Below, piece after piece: positions 17,047 through 26,201 of a stretch of 64,000 nt of DNA. The DNA lies in the NCBI GenBank assembly GCA_038244815.1, contig JBBRTB010000015.1, forward strand, positions 1 to 64,000, written 5' to 3'. A model generated the notes under the pieces. That model ran no database searches and was not told the origin of the DNA. It was given only the letters and a program-made list of their open reading frames with translations. The stretch's first letter is position 1. Each line of letters starts with the position of its first letter. Source of the DNA: DASVHS01 sp038244815. GTDB taxonomy: Bacteria; Acidobacteriota; Thermoanaerobaculia; Gp7-AA8. The position numbers were made by a program, and so were the translations under genes.

Positions 17047-17922
17047 TCATCGCAACGCCGGCAGCGCGGTCAGTTCCGCGGTGCGGCTCTGCACGCGATC
17101 CGAGTACTGCTTCTGAAAGTTGCGGACGTTGGACACGTACTTCCGCGTCTCGCGAAATGGCGGGATGCCGTCGAACCGGCGCACGTTGCCCTCGCCGGCG
17201 TTGTACGCGGCGATGACCTTGGTCTCGTTCCCGTTGAACTGGTCCTGGAGATAGCTCAGGTATTTCGTCCCGGCCTTGATGTTCTGAGCGGGATTCATGA
17301 GATTCGAGGCACCCATCCAGCGGCCCGTTTTGGGAACGAGCTGCATGAGTCCCTGAGCCCCTGTGTGCGAGCGCGCGGTCGGCTTGAACTGCGACTCCTG
17401 CTGCACGATGGCAGCCACGAGTTCGGGGCGCAGATTATTCTTCAGCGCCTCCCTGTAGATGATTGAGCCGAACGGAACTTCTTTCGCGAAGAACTGCGCT
17501 TTCGCGTTTTCCGCGGCCTGCACGATCTGGCGCGGCGCATTCGCCAGCGCTGCCGGAGCGGCGCTCATCGCTGCGAGCGGCACGCGCACGGCTTCCTCGA
17601 CACCGTGGGTCACACCTTTCGCGGCGGCAGCGACCTCGCCGGCGACCTCGCTGGCGATGTTCTGCGCGCTCTCCAGGTCGCCGCTGATCCCCTGATCCGC
17701 GGGAGGCTGAGCCCGCTCCACTCGCGGCCGCATCCCGTAGACCACCAGAGGAGCGCCGATGCTTCCGACAGCCAGCGTCGCGCCGATTGCGAGAGTCACG
17801 TACTTCTTCCCCAGCTTCGCAAAGCTGGGCCTGACTTTCTGGACCTCCTGTCGAAGCTGCGACCGCTCGAACCCGTCGAGAAATCGCTCTCGATAGGGTC
17901 GGGTCGTCTTGAGCTCGGCCAT
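17047..17922 (-). CDS. lytic murein transglycosylase (SLT domain)
   Basis: This encodes 291 residues. A basic N-terminus is followed by one membrane segment (about 43-66), so the catalytic domain should face the periplasm. A 90-residue Ala-rich stalk leads to an SLT domain (about 155-275) with the catalytic Glu in QQESQF, GLMQLVP, and AYNAGEGNV. It would cleave peptidoglycan glycan strands. ATG 17922 has an AGGAGGAG site. An A/T-rich 90-base gap upstream probably holds its own promoter. Confidence 0.92.
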   Translation of the reverse strand: MAELKTTRPYRERFLDGFERSQLRQEVQKVRPSFAKLGKKYVTLAIGATLAVGSIGAPLVVYGMRPRVERAQPPADQGISGDLESAQNIASEVAGEVAAAAKGVTHGVEEAVRVPLAAMSAAPAALANAPRQIVQAAENAKAQFFAKEVPFGSIIYREALKNNLRPELVAAIVQQESQFKPTARSHTGAQGLMQLVPKTGRWMGASNLMNPAQNIKAGTKYLSYLQDQFNGNETKVIAAYNAGEGNVRRFDGIPPFRETRKYVSNVRNFQKQYSDRVQSRTAELTALPALR

Positions 17923-18015
17923 CGTCTCCTCCTCTGCCTATAAATTATTTGCAAGGCGGAGACCAAGGTCGGAACAAATCTAAACTATTGTGGAATAAAA
18001 ACTTGCCTTGCCTCT

Positions 18016-18735
18016 CTACAGAGGCGGAATCGTGAGGCAGAACGTCGCACCTTTACCGAGGGTCGAGTCGACCGTCAGCGTTCCGCCGTGGCTCTCGATG
18101 ATGCGTCTGGCCAGGAAGAGTCCGTACCCGGGGCCGCCGCCGCGCTGCTTGTCGAGCTTGCTCACACCGCCGAGCTCGAACACCTGCGGCAGGTAGCGGG
18201 GATCGATTCCAGCCCCGTTGTCGCGGACGCAGAGCCGCTGTCCGCCGCCGGCGACGGTGCACTCGATGGTGACGTGGCGCTCCCCGTTCGGGCGGTCGGT
18301 GAAGAAGAGGGCGTTGGCGACGATCGCGCCGACGGCCTCGCGCATTTTCTCGGGATCGACGTTCACCGTCGGAAGATCGGAGGCAACGTCGACGCGCGCT
18401 CCTCCTTCATCGATGAGGAAGTTGTACTTCAGCAGCACTTCTTCGACGATCTCGCGCAAGGGGGTGGGGCGCTTTACGGTGGGACGCCCCAGGAGCTTGA
18501 CCATGTGGGCCATGTCATCGAGCACGCGCTTCATGTACTGCGCGCTCGAGCGGATGCGCTTCAGAAAATCCTGGCCCTCTTCATCGAGCCGGTCGAGATA
18601 ATCGCTGAGGAGCAGCTCGCTGAAACCGTCGACGGCAAAGATCGGCGACTTCAGGTCGTGCGACAGCACGCTGAAAAACCGCAGGAGCTCCTCGATGGTG
18701 ACGGGCTCGTCGACTGCGCGATTCTGCTTTTCCAC
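18016..18735 (-). CDS. small soluble sensor histidine kinase
   Basis: This encodes 239 residues with only a HisKA dimerisation domain (phosphorylated His26 in SHDLKSP) and an HATPase domain (N box, DNGAGI, GPGYGLFLAR). There is no membrane segment or sensory domain, so any signal must come through a partner. No response regulator adjoins it. It is 42 bases downstream of the S51-like gene. The stop codon lies in a GCCTCT-CTAC-AGAGGC hairpin (18010-18025) followed at a distance by a T run, a weak terminator candidate. Confidence 0.88.
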   Translation of the reverse strand: MEKQNRAVDEPVTIEELLRFFSVLSHDLKSPIFAVDGFSELLLSDYLDRLDEEGQDFLKRIRSSAQYMKRVLDDMAHMVKLLGRPTVKRPTPLREIVEEVLLKYNFLIDEGGARVDVASDLPTVNVDPEKMREAVGAIVANALFFTDRPNGERHVTIECTVAGGGQRLCVRDNGAGIDPRYLPQVFELGGVSKLDKQRGGGPGYGLFLARRIIESHGGTLTVDSTLGKGATFCLTIPPL

Positions 18736-18777
18736 GGTGGCGATTTCATACCTCCAACCGCTGTGGCAGGCTGCAAC

Positions 18778-19464
18778 TTATAAGCCACTGGAAGCCTTAC
18801 GAAACACAGCGATCCGCCCCTCGCCGATGATCTCGGTGGATCCGTCCTCCCCGATCGAAAGGGCGCTGCCGGGCGGAATGCCGATCCCGATGTCGACGTC
18901 GGCAGACGACATCAGCCGGCGCAGCGTTACGTCGTCCGCGGCATCGAACGCCGTATCGACGGCCGTACGCGACAGCCATCCCATCCCGTCGAGGGAGCCG
19001 GCCGCGCTCATATCGCGGACGCGAGTGCCGAAGCACGAGGCGGCCGCTCCGATCGCGGCGATCACCGCACCGTTCTGCGCGGCGTCGCGAAGGGCCATCT
19101 CCGTGGCCGACTGCCGCAATGTCGAGAGCAGTTGGTTCGTCACGCCGCCGCCGAGGTAGATCATGCCGGCGGAGAGGATCAGGTCGAGGTTCTTCTGCCG
19201 CCGGCTGTCGCGCCCGCGATACACCGGCACGTTGATCGTCTCGACGGAAGGGTCGATTCCGCGAAAGTAGTTCCCGATGTGCAGTGCGTATTCGGGCGAG
19301 CCCGATGCCGTCGGCAGAAACGCGATCGACCGCCGGTCCGCCGGCATCCGAGACAACAGGAATTCGTCGATCGCGCGCGTCTCGCCGAATGAGAACTCGC
19401 CGCCGCCGATCAGCACGAGTCGCTGGACCGGCGTAGCCAGGATGACGTTCAGCGGTGTCGCCAA
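18778..19464 (-). CDS. S51/cyanophycinase-like protein lacking the catalytic serine
   Basis: This 228-residue protein has the class I glutamine amidotransferase-like fold of peptidase E and cyanophycinase: LVLIGGGEFSFGE, LPTASGSPEY, IYLGGGVTNQL. In place of the nucleophile elbow GxSAG it reads IGAAAS (residues 138-143), so the Ser is Ala141. The late acidic/His region is also divergent (IGIGIPPGSAL). It is therefore probably a non-catalytic family member. The start overlaps the sucD 3' end by 16 bases. Confidence 0.75.
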   Translation of the reverse strand: MATPLNVILATPVQRLVLIGGGEFSFGETRAIDEFLLSRMPADRRSIAFLPTASGSPEYALHIGNYFRGIDPSVETINVPVYRGRDSRRQKNLDLILSAGMIYLGGGVTNQLLSTLRQSATEMALRDAAQNGAVIAAIGAAASCFGTRVRDMSAAGSLDGMGWLSRTAVDTAFDAADDVTLRRLMSSADVDIGIGIPPGSALSIGEDGSTEIIGEGRIAVFRKASSGL

Positions 19465-20348
19465 ACCTCTTCGACCATCTTGCCCATATCCGCGGGCGAT
19501 TTCACGACGTGGATGCCGGCCGCTTCGAGCGCTTTCATCTTTTCGGCTGCGGTCCCGCTGCCGCCGCTGATGATCGCGCCGGCGTGACCCATGCGACGTC
19601 CCGGGGGCGCCGTCTGTCCGGCGATGAAGGCCACCACCGGTTTGCGCACATGTTCTTTCACGAAGGCGGCTCCATCCTCTTCCGCCGTTCCCCCGATCTC
19701 ACCGATCATGATGATGGCCTCGGTGGCCGGATCCGCTTCGAACGCGGCGAGACAATCGACGAAGTCGGTGCCCGGAAGCGGATCACCGCCGATGCCGACC
19801 GCGGTGGACTGCCCGATCGTTCGCGTCTGACCGACCGCTTCGTACGTGAGCGTTCCCGACCGCGACACGATCCCGATCGGGCCCTCGCTGTGAATGTGCC
19901 CGGGCATGATGCCGATCTTGGCCTGACCGGGCGTGATGATGCCCGGGCAGTTCGGACCGATGAGACGCGAGGCCGGGCGTCCCTGGCCGACGTGACGCTC
20001 ATTCGACTTCTTCATGAAGTCGTGGGCCTCCATCATGTCGTTGACCGGAATGCCTTCGGTGATGCAGACGATCAGCTCGATGCCGGCGTCGGCGGATTCC
20101 ATGATGGCGTCGGCAGCGAACGGCGGCGGCACGAAGATCAGCGAGCAGTTCGCCCCTTCCCTGGCCCGCGCCTCGGCCACGGTGTTGAACACCGCGAAGC
20201 CTTCATGCGTCGTCCCGCCCTTGCCCGGTGTCACACCGCCGACGACCTTGGTGCCGTAGTCGCGGCACTGGATGGCGTGAAACGACCCTTCGCGTCCGGT
20301 GATGCCCTGCACGATGACGCGCGTGTTCCTGTCTGCCCAGATTGCCAT
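19449..20348 (-). CDS. sucD: succinate-CoA ligase alpha subunit
   Basis: This 299-residue subunit binds CoA and carries the phosphohistidine in GHAGAIISGGSGTA. CoA-binding Rossmann motifs (GITGREGSFH, GGVTPGKGG) and RLIGPNCPGI are present. ATG 20348 overlaps the sucC stop as TAATG. A longer frame upstream is only a sucC shadow. With SucC it makes succinate and ATP/GTP in the TCA cycle. Confidence 0.97.
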   Translation of the reverse strand: MAIWADRNTRVIVQGITGREGSFHAIQCRDYGTKVVGGVTPGKGGTTHEGFAVFNTVAEARAREGANCSLIFVPPPFAADAIMESADAGIELIVCITEGIPVNDMMEAHDFMKKSNERHVGQGRPASRLIGPNCPGIITPGQAKIGIMPGHIHSEGPIGIVSRSGTLTYEAVGQTRTIGQSTAVGIGGDPLPGTDFVDCLAAFEADPATEAIIMIGEIGGTAEEDGAAFVKEHVRKPVVAFIAGQTAPPGRRMGHAGAIISGGSGTAAEKMKALEAAGIHVVKSPADMGKMVEEVWRHR

Positions 20349-21520
20349 TACTTCGTTCCTTGTTTCTTCGCCGCGGCGACGACCTTCTGTGCCGCGTCCC
20401 ACATGCCGTCGGCGGTGATGAGCGGCAGTCCCGACTCGGCCAGGATCTTCTTGCCGAGATCGACGTTTGTCCCCTCCAGCCGCACCACCACCGGAACCGG
20501 AAGCCCGATTTCGCGCGACGCGCTGACCACACCCTCGGCGATGCGGTCGCCGCGCATGATTCCGCCGAAAATATTAATGAGAATCGCTCTCACATTCTTG
20601 TCACTCAAGATGATGCGGAACGCGTTCTTGACCTGTTCGGCGCTGGCGCCGCCGCCGACATCCAGGAAGTTCGCGGGCGATCCGCCGGCCAGCTTGACGA
20701 TGTCCATCGTGGCCATGGCCAGCCCCGCTCCGTTCACCATGCAGCCCACCGTCCCGTCGAGCTTGATGTAGTTGAGGCCGAACTTGGACGCCTCCACTTC
20801 CAGAGGATCCTCCTCGTTGTAGTCGCGCATCTCCACGATGTCCTTGTGGCGGAAGAGCGCGTTGTCATCGAAGTTCATCTTGGCGTCGAGCGCGAAGACG
20901 TCGCCTTCTTTCGTCACCAGCAGCGGATTGATCTCCGCAAGCGAGGCATCGGTGTCGATATACGCGCGCATCAGCTTCTGCACGAAGTCGACGCACTTCT
21001 TGTACGGGTCGCCGGAGAGGCCGAGCGCGTATGCCACCGCTCGCGCCTGAAACGGCTGCACGCCCAGCACGGCGTCGACGGGCTCGCGGTGGATCGCCTT
21101 CGGATCCTTCGCCGCCACCTCCTCGATCTCCATGCCGCCCTGCTTGGAGGCCATCACCACCGGCATCCCGATCTTTCGATCGAGCGTGATGCCGAGGTAG
21201 AGCTCCTTGTCGATGTTGAGAGCTTCCTCGACGAGGAGCTTGCGCACGACGCGGCCTTCCGGCCCGGTCTGGTGAGTGACCAGCGTCATGCCGAGCATCT
21301 TCTTCGCCAGGTCGGCCGCTTCGTCGGGAGTCTTGGCGAGCTTGACGCCGCCGCCCTTTCCCCGGCCGCCGGCGTGGATCTGCGCTTTGACGACCACGCG
21401 TCCGCCGAGTTGCTTGGCGGCATTGCGTGCCTCGTCCGGTGTGTCGACGACTTCGCCGCGCGGCGTGGGCACGCCGTAGTGGCGAAGAAGCTCTTTCGCC
21501 TGATATTCGTGGACTTTCAT
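20348..21520 (-). CDS. sucC: succinate-CoA ligase beta subunit
   Basis: This 390-residue ATP-grasp subunit starts MKVHEYQAKELLRHYGVPTP, the canonical N-terminus. GGRGKGGGVKLAKT and EINPLLV support nucleotide and metal binding, and the C-terminal domain ends the family's usual length. It forms a two-gene operon with sucD. The upstream divergent gene is the uracil methyltransferase, and the 129-base gap contains an inverted GCGAGGATC/GCTCGGGATC repeat. Confidence 0.97.
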   Translation of the reverse strand: MKVHEYQAKELLRHYGVPTPRGEVVDTPDEARNAAKQLGGRVVVKAQIHAGGRGKGGGVKLAKTPDEAADLAKKMLGMTLVTHQTGPEGRVVRKLLVEEALNIDKELYLGITLDRKIGMPVVMASKQGGMEIEEVAAKDPKAIHREPVDAVLGVQPFQARAVAYALGLSGDPYKKCVDFVQKLMRAYIDTDASLAEINPLLVTKEGDVFALDAKMNFDDNALFRHKDIVEMRDYNEEDPLEVEASKFGLNYIKLDGTVGCMVNGAGLAMATMDIVKLAGGSPANFLDVGGGASAEQVKNAFRIILSDKNVRAILINIFGGIMRGDRIAEGVVSASREIGLPVPVVVRLEGTNVDLGKKILAESGLPLITADGMWDAAQKVVAAAKKQGTK

Positions 21521-21531
21521 GGGGATCCTTC

Positions 21532-21622
21532 AATCCCGAGCGAAGCGAGGATCAGTACTGCGACCGCGTGCTTCGCTCGTTGTGGATGCTCCGCCGATCC
21601 GTTGCTGCGCTCGGGATCAACG
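21532..21622. repeat. inverted repeat in divergent promoter region
   Basis: TCAATCCCGAGCGAAGCGAGGATC at the left is mirrored by GATCCGTTGCTGCGCTCGGGATC at the right, about 40 bases apart. The core CCCGAGCGNAGCGAGGATC is a relative of the CATTCCGAGC family seen elsewhere. It lies between divergent sucC and the methyltransferase gene, so it might also affect transcription. Confidence 0.6.
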
Positions 21623-21649
21623 AACTGGCGGCGCGGTTTTTATCACAGA

Positions 21650-22786
21650 ATGACGGGTGTGAACGCCGGCGACGAGATCACCATTCGACCAACCGAGCTC
21701 GTCGCGGGCGGCGACGCCATCGCGCGCGTCGACGGCTTTCCGGTTTTCACGCCCAACGTTTATCCCGGCGATGTGGCACTGGTGCGCCTGGCCGAGGTGA
21801 AAAGAGGCTTCGCCAGGGCCGAGGTCCTGCGTATCGTCGAGCCGTCGCCGTGGCGCCGGCTGGAACCTTGTCCGGTGGCGGGCGACTGCGGCGGCTGCGA
21901 CTGGACCGCACTCCGCCTGGACAGGCAGCTCGAAGCCAAGCAGCGCATTCTCACCGAGTCACTGCGGCGCATCGGCAAGTTCGACGTCGCTTCGCTGCCA
22001 CAGATCACGCTTCATCCGTCGCCGCTCAACTACCGGATCCGGTCGCGGCTTCACGAGGATGGCGGCGCGGCCGGGTTCTACGCGGCGGGGTCGAACCGCA
22101 TCGTGCCGCTGCCGCCGGAATGCGAAGTGGTCGGTGTCGAGACCGCGAAGCGGTTTGGCGGCGGCGCGTCAACCCTGCCCTCCAGCGAGACGGGAGCTGC
22201 AGTGTGGGAAATCGGCGGCCGCATCCTCACCGACGCCGAGTTCAGCGTGCACGTCGACGGCTACTCGTATCAGCTCTCCACGCGCTCCTTCCTGCAGGTC
22301 AACCGCCATCTGCTCGGCACGATGCTTCGCCTCGTCGCCGGCCACGCCGACCGCCTGGTCAAACGCGACATCGCCGTCGACCTCTACGCCGGCATCGGAT
22401 TCTTCACGCTGCCGCTCGCGGACCGCTTCGGCCGCGTCTTCGCCATCGAAGGCTCGCCCGAATCCGCGAAGTACGCGCGGCGCAACGTGCCGAAGAATGT
22501 GCTCGTGGTCGAGTCGCCGGTGGAGAATCAGGTCAGCCGCATTCCCGAAGCGGACTTCATGTTCCTCGACCCGCCGCGCGCGGGGGCGCGGCCGGAAGTG
22601 ATTCGCGCCGCCGGCGAGAAAGCCAGCTCGATGGTTTGTTATCTCTCCTGCGATCCGGTAACCTTCTCCCGCGACGCCAGCCGGCTGACCGCGTCGGGCT
22701 GGCGTATCTCCACGCTCGACCTTCTCGACCTCTTTCCGAACACGCACCACGTCGAGACTCTCGCTTCCTTCGAGCGTGCCGGATGA
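21650..22786 (+). CDS. TrmA/RlmD-family 23S rRNA or tRNA (uracil-5-)-methyltransferase
   Basis: This 378-residue SAM enzyme has an N-terminal TRAM-like segment, a [4Fe-4S] cluster set (Cys74, Cys80, Cys83 and a later Cys in PPECEV), the SAM motif LYAGIGFFTLP, and the catalytic FLDPPRAG and YLSCDPVTFSRD regions. It methylates C5 of uridine in rRNA or tRNA. Whether it is RlmC, RlmD or TrmA type cannot be settled by reading. ATG 21650 is the first start not antisense to sucC. The 3' end overlaps comEC by 11 bases. Confidence 0.9.
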   Translation: MTGVNAGDEITIRPTELVAGGDAIARVDGFPVFTPNVYPGDVALVRLAEVKRGFARAEVLRIVEPSPWRRLEPCPVAGDCGGCDWTALRLDRQLEAKQRILTESLRRIGKFDVASLPQITLHPSPLNYRIRSRLHEDGGAAGFYAAGSNRIVPLPPECEVVGVETAKRFGGGASTLPSSETGAAVWEIGGRILTDAEFSVHVDGYSYQLSTRSFLQVNRHLLGTMLRLVAGHADRLVKRDIAVDLYAGIGFFTLPLADRFGRVFAIEGSPESAKYARRNVPKNVLVVESPVENQVSRIPEADFMFLDPPRAGARPEVIRAAGEKASSMVCYLSCDPVTFSRDASRLTASGWRISTLDLLDLFPNTHHVETLASFERAG

Positions 22787-24929
22787 CACACCCGCCGCCC
22801 CTGCACTGATCGCGTTCATCGCCGGACTATTGTTCGCTTCGAACGCGCTCGCACTCTTCGTCGTAGCCACTCTGTCCTGGCGATTCCAGCGGCGAGCCGC
22901 GATCGCTGTGGCCTTCTTCGCGCTCGGCGCGCTTCGGGGTGCCGCAACGCTACCACTCCCGCTGCCGCCGGCCGATCGCTTCGTGACGGTCGAGGCGCGC
23001 ATCGAAGGCGACTGGACCGTCCGCGAGCACGTTCGCTTTCTGCGCTGTACGCGATTTCGCGCGAACGGCGTCGACGTCAGCGCGCCGGTCACGGTCTACG
23101 CGCGTTTCGAACCGCCGCCCATCGAGCGCCAGCAGTTCATCGAGGCCGAAGGAATGCTTCGCCTGCTCGATGGAACGCGCTACTCGCTGTCGGTGAAATC
23201 GCCGAGGCTGATCTCCTACCGGGGACAGGTATCGACCTTCGCGCCGTCCACATGGAACCGGATGGCGCGGCAGCGGATCCGTCCCTTCGCCGTCACCCAT
23301 CCCGACGAAATCGCCATGATCGAAGCGCTGGTCCTCGGGCGCGGGGAGCGCTTGTCCGACGATGCCAGACAGAACTTCCGCCGCGGCGGGACCTATCACC
23401 TGCTGGTCTTTTCCGGCCTGCAGATCGCGCTTGCAGCCGCGGTGATCGCGTTCGCGCTCCGATGGCTGGGCGCGCCGCGAGCGTCGGACTGGTCTCTACT
23501 CATCTTCGCTGCCATCGCGCCGCTGTTCATCGGACCGACGGCCTCTGTGTCGCGGTCGAGCGTCGGCATCGCGCTCTACGCGCTGTCGAGAATCCTGAAG
23601 CGGCCGACCTCGTTCGAGAATCTCTGGTGCGTCGCGGCGCTGGGGCGTCTGATCCTCGTTCCGGCCGACCTGACGAATCCGGCATTTCAACTGACGTACG
23701 CGGGTGCAGGCGCACTGATCTTTCTCGGCAAGCCGATGGCAGGACGGGCGCGCTGGCTCGGCTACGCGATCGCCGCGGAGCTCGTGATCACGCCGCTGAC
23801 GCTGTTTCACTTCCATCAGTACGCGTTGGGCGGGTCGCTGACGACAGTCGTGCTCACGCCGGTCATCTTCGTGATGCTCGTGGCCGGAGCGGCGTTCTGC
23901 GTTACGACATGGACGCCGCTGCTCGTTCTCATCGGCGCGCTGAACGCGCTCTGCGCGCGTCTCAACGATCTGTCGTCGCCGGGATCGGGATTCTTCGCGG
24001 CACCACCTCCCGATGCGCTGGCCGCCGGACTTCTCGCCGCGCTTCTGGCGATGGCGCTGTTGCGCGGCCGCCTGCGGGCGATCGCGATCGCTCTCGCGCT
24101 GACCGTTCCCACCTTCGCGGCGATCGGGCGTGATCTCGCCCTGCGCTCCACGGCACAACCGCACGCCACGTTCCTCGACGTCGGCCAGGGTGATTCGATC
24201 CTGCTTCGATCGGGAGCGCACAACGTGCTCATCGACGGCGGAGGCCGCAGCGGAGACGTACGGTTCGGTGAGACCGTGCTCCTGCCTCTGCTCGTCGATC
24301 GCGGTGTGCGCAGCGTCGATCTGGTCATTCTCAGTCACGCCCATCCCGATCATTGCGGTGGCCTGCCCGCGGTCATCGAACAACTGCACGTCGGCCAGGT
24401 CTGGCTCAACCCGCGAAGATTTCGGGGGGAATGCGCGCAAACGATGCTGGCGGCGATCCGGGGCCGCGGCACGCCGGTCCGCCTCATCCGCGACGAGGGT
24501 CATGCCACCATCGGCGAGTTTCAACTCGACGCGCTCACGGTCACGCGCGCGATTCGCCGCGCGCCGGAGAACAACAGCTCGATCGTGGTCCGGGCCCGGG
24601 CGGGCGGGCGATCGCTGCTTCTGACCGGCGACATCGAGCGCGAGGCAGAGGCCGAGCTGGCCGGACGCGTCCAGGCCAGCGACATTCTCAAGGTCGCCCA
24701 TCATGGGAGCCGCAGCTCCTCAACGCCGCCATTCCTCGAAGCCGCGAATCCGCGGATCGCCGTTATCTCCTGCGGCGCGACCAACTGGTTCGGACACCCG
24801 CATGGAAGCGTGTTGAGGGCGTTGCGGTCGAGGAACGTGCGCGTCTGGAGAACGGACCGCAACGGCACCATCGATGTCGATCTCGGACCGGCCATCCTCT
24901 GCCGGCCACAATTTGACACTCCCCGCTAG
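22776..24929 (+). CDS. comEC: ComEC/Rec2-family competence DNA channel
   Basis: This 717-residue membrane protein has N-terminal hydrophobic segments, an OB-like DUF4131 region, the central ComEC transmembrane domain (about 180-450) with GGTYHLLVFSGLQIALAA, and a C-terminal metallo-beta-lactamase domain with FLDVGQGDSILLR and SHAHPDHCGG. It would form the inner-membrane channel for incoming single-stranded DNA. GTG 22776 overlaps the preceding gene. No other competence genes are in the window. Confidence 0.92.
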   Translation: MPDDTPAAPALIAFIAGLLFASNALALFVVATLSWRFQRRAAIAVAFFALGALRGAATLPLPLPPADRFVTVEARIEGDWTVREHVRFLRCTRFRANGVDVSAPVTVYARFEPPPIERQQFIEAEGMLRLLDGTRYSLSVKSPRLISYRGQVSTFAPSTWNRMARQRIRPFAVTHPDEIAMIEALVLGRGERLSDDARQNFRRGGTYHLLVFSGLQIALAAAVIAFALRWLGAPRASDWSLLIFAAIAPLFIGPTASVSRSSVGIALYALSRILKRPTSFENLWCVAALGRLILVPADLTNPAFQLTYAGAGALIFLGKPMAGRARWLGYAIAAELVITPLTLFHFHQYALGGSLTTVVLTPVIFVMLVAGAAFCVTTWTPLLVLIGALNALCARLNDLSSPGSGFFAAPPPDALAAGLLAALLAMALLRGRLRAIAIALALTVPTFAAIGRDLALRSTAQPHATFLDVGQGDSILLRSGAHNVLIDGGGRSGDVRFGETVLLPLLVDRGVRSVDLVILSHAHPDHCGGLPAVIEQLHVGQVWLNPRRFRGECAQTMLAAIRGRGTPVRLIRDEGHATIGEFQLDALTVTRAIRRAPENNSSIVVRARAGGRSLLLTGDIEREAEAELAGRVQASDILKVAHHGSRSSSTPPFLEAANPRIAVISCGATNWFGHPHGSVLRALRSRNVRVWRTDRNGTIDVDLGPAILCRPQFDTPR

Positions 24930-24941
24930 GCCGCCTACAGT
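24913..24941 (+). promoter_or_regulatory. candidate sigma-70 promoter inside the comEC 3' end
   Basis: TTGACA (24913-24918) is a perfect -35 box. A 17-base spacer leads to TACAGT (24936-24941), matching four of six -10 positions. It straddles the comEC stop and ends 13 bases before the ATG of the zinc-ribbon membrane protein, which could give that gene and miaA their own transcript. Confidence 0.55.
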
Positions 24942-24954
24942 TGATTTGCCCCTT

Positions 24955-25284
24955 ATGTCGAGCACCATCCTCCGACTCGGCTTGTGGATGTTGATCCTGA
25001 CGCTCGCTCTTTTCGTGGTCGACACGTCATTCGAAGGGTCCCCCATCGCCGAGCTGATCACCGTCGGGCTGCTGCAGAAAGTCTTTGCTCTCTCCGCGCT
25101 GCTGATCGTGGCCGGCATCGTCACGCGCATTTTTGACAAGACCGCGGGGAAGGTCCTGCAAAAGACCAATCACTGTCGCCTCTGTCAAACCGTCATCCCG
25201 GCCGGCCAGATCTACTGCCGCGTTCATCTCCGGGGCATGCTCGAGCGCGAAGACCGCAAAACCCACAACACGCGCATCCGGTGA
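24955..25284 (+). CDS. small membrane protein with C-terminal zinc ribbon
   Basis: This encodes 109 residues with two hydrophobic segments (about 5-22 and 36-58). A cytosolic-looking tail carries Cys74-x-x-Cys77 and Cys88-x-x-His91, a compact zinc-ribbon pattern. The highly charged last 20 residues are basic. The start at ATG 24955 follows a good promoter. The stop overlaps the miaA GTG as GTGA. No family recognised. The metal-binding motif and coupling to miaA are the only clues. Confidence 0.75.
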   Translation: MSSTILRLGLWMLILTLALFVVDTSFEGSPIAELITVGLLQKVFALSALLIVAGIVTRIFDKTAGKVLQKTNHCRLCQTVIPAGQIYCRVHLRGMLEREDRKTHNTRIR

Positions 25285-26201
25285 CTCTCGTCGTCATTGC
25301 CGGTCCGACAGGCAGCGGCAAGTCCGAGCTGGCGCTGCGCCTCGCTCCGGCCGTCGGCGGCGAGATCGTCAACTACGACTCCATGCAGATTTACCGCGGC
25401 TTCGACATCGGAACCGCCAAGCCCGCGCAGGCGGATCGCCTGGCCGTGCCACATCATCTCTTCGACATCGTCTCCGCGGATGAAGAGTTCAACGCCGCCG
25501 ATTACGCGCGGCGGGCGCGCGAGGTCGTCAGCGACATCGACCGGCGGGGAAGAACGCCGATTCTTGCCGGCGGCACCTTCTTTTATCTGCGTGCCTTCCT
25601 CTCCGGCCTGCCGGAGATGCCGGGGCGCGATGAGTCGATTCGGACCCGTCTTCGCGGCATTTCCGCCGCACCGCGCGGACCGTCGCGGCTGCATCGCTGG
25701 CTGAGCCGCGTCGACCCTGCCAGCGCCGCGCGGATTCCCCCGGCTGACCGCCATCGGGTGGAGCGAGCGCTCGAGGTCTGGATCGTGGGAGGGAAACCGA
25801 TCTCGTCGTGGGAGCGGCCCGGATCCGACGCCGCGCACGAATTACCGGCAATCAAGATCGCTCTCAATCTGGACCGGGCCCGGCTCGTCGAACGTCTCGA
25901 CGCGCGCGTCGAAGCGATGTACCGTACCGGGCTCGTCGACGAGACCGCGGCGCTGCTGGCGCGCTATCCACGAACGGCCCGCCCGTTTGCAGCCATCGGA
26001 TATCGCGAAGCAGCAGCGGTGGTCGAAGGCGAGATCGATGTCCGCGCAGCCATCGCTCGGACCAGCCAGCGCACGCGAGCCTACGCGAAACGCCAGGTCA
26101 CCTGGCTGAGGTCGGAGCGAAACGTGCACTGGATCGATGCGGCAGAACGAGAACAGACATTCGCGGCCGCCCTGCGGCTGCTGAGAGAGGGCAGAAGTTG
26201 A
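25281..26201 (+). CDS. miaA: tRNA dimethylallyltransferase
   Basis: This 306-residue enzyme adds dimethylallyl to A37 of tRNAs reading UNN codons. It shows GPTGSGKSELA (P-loop), DSMQIYRGFDIGTAKP, HHLFDIVS, GGTFFYLRA and the C-terminal AIGYREA and RQVTWLR. GTG 25281 overlaps the upstream stop. The stop overlaps the TTG of the next gene as TTGA. Confidence 0.96.
   Translation: MTLVVIAGPTGSGKSELALRLAPAVGGEIVNYDSMQIYRGFDIGTAKPAQADRLAVPHHLFDIVSADEEFNAADYARRAREVVSDIDRRGRTPILAGGTFFYLRAFLSGLPEMPGRDESIRTRLRGISAAPRGPSRLHRWLSRVDPASAARIPPADRHRVERALEVWIVGGKPISSWERPGSDAAHELPAIKIALNLDRARLVERLDARVEAMYRTGLVDETAALLARYPRTARPFAAIGYREAAAVVEGEIDVRAAIARTSQRTRAYAKRQVTWLRSERNVHWIDAAEREQTFAAALRLLREGRS

Noticed and set aside
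18002..18025. Intrinsic terminator after the histidine kinase
   Set aside because: The 6-base hairpin is separated from the T run by about 8 bases, so it is noted in the gene entry only.
20342..22786. 814-residue plus-strand frame
   Set aside because: The first two thirds are antisense to sucC. Only the part from ATG 21650 carries methyltransferase motifs.
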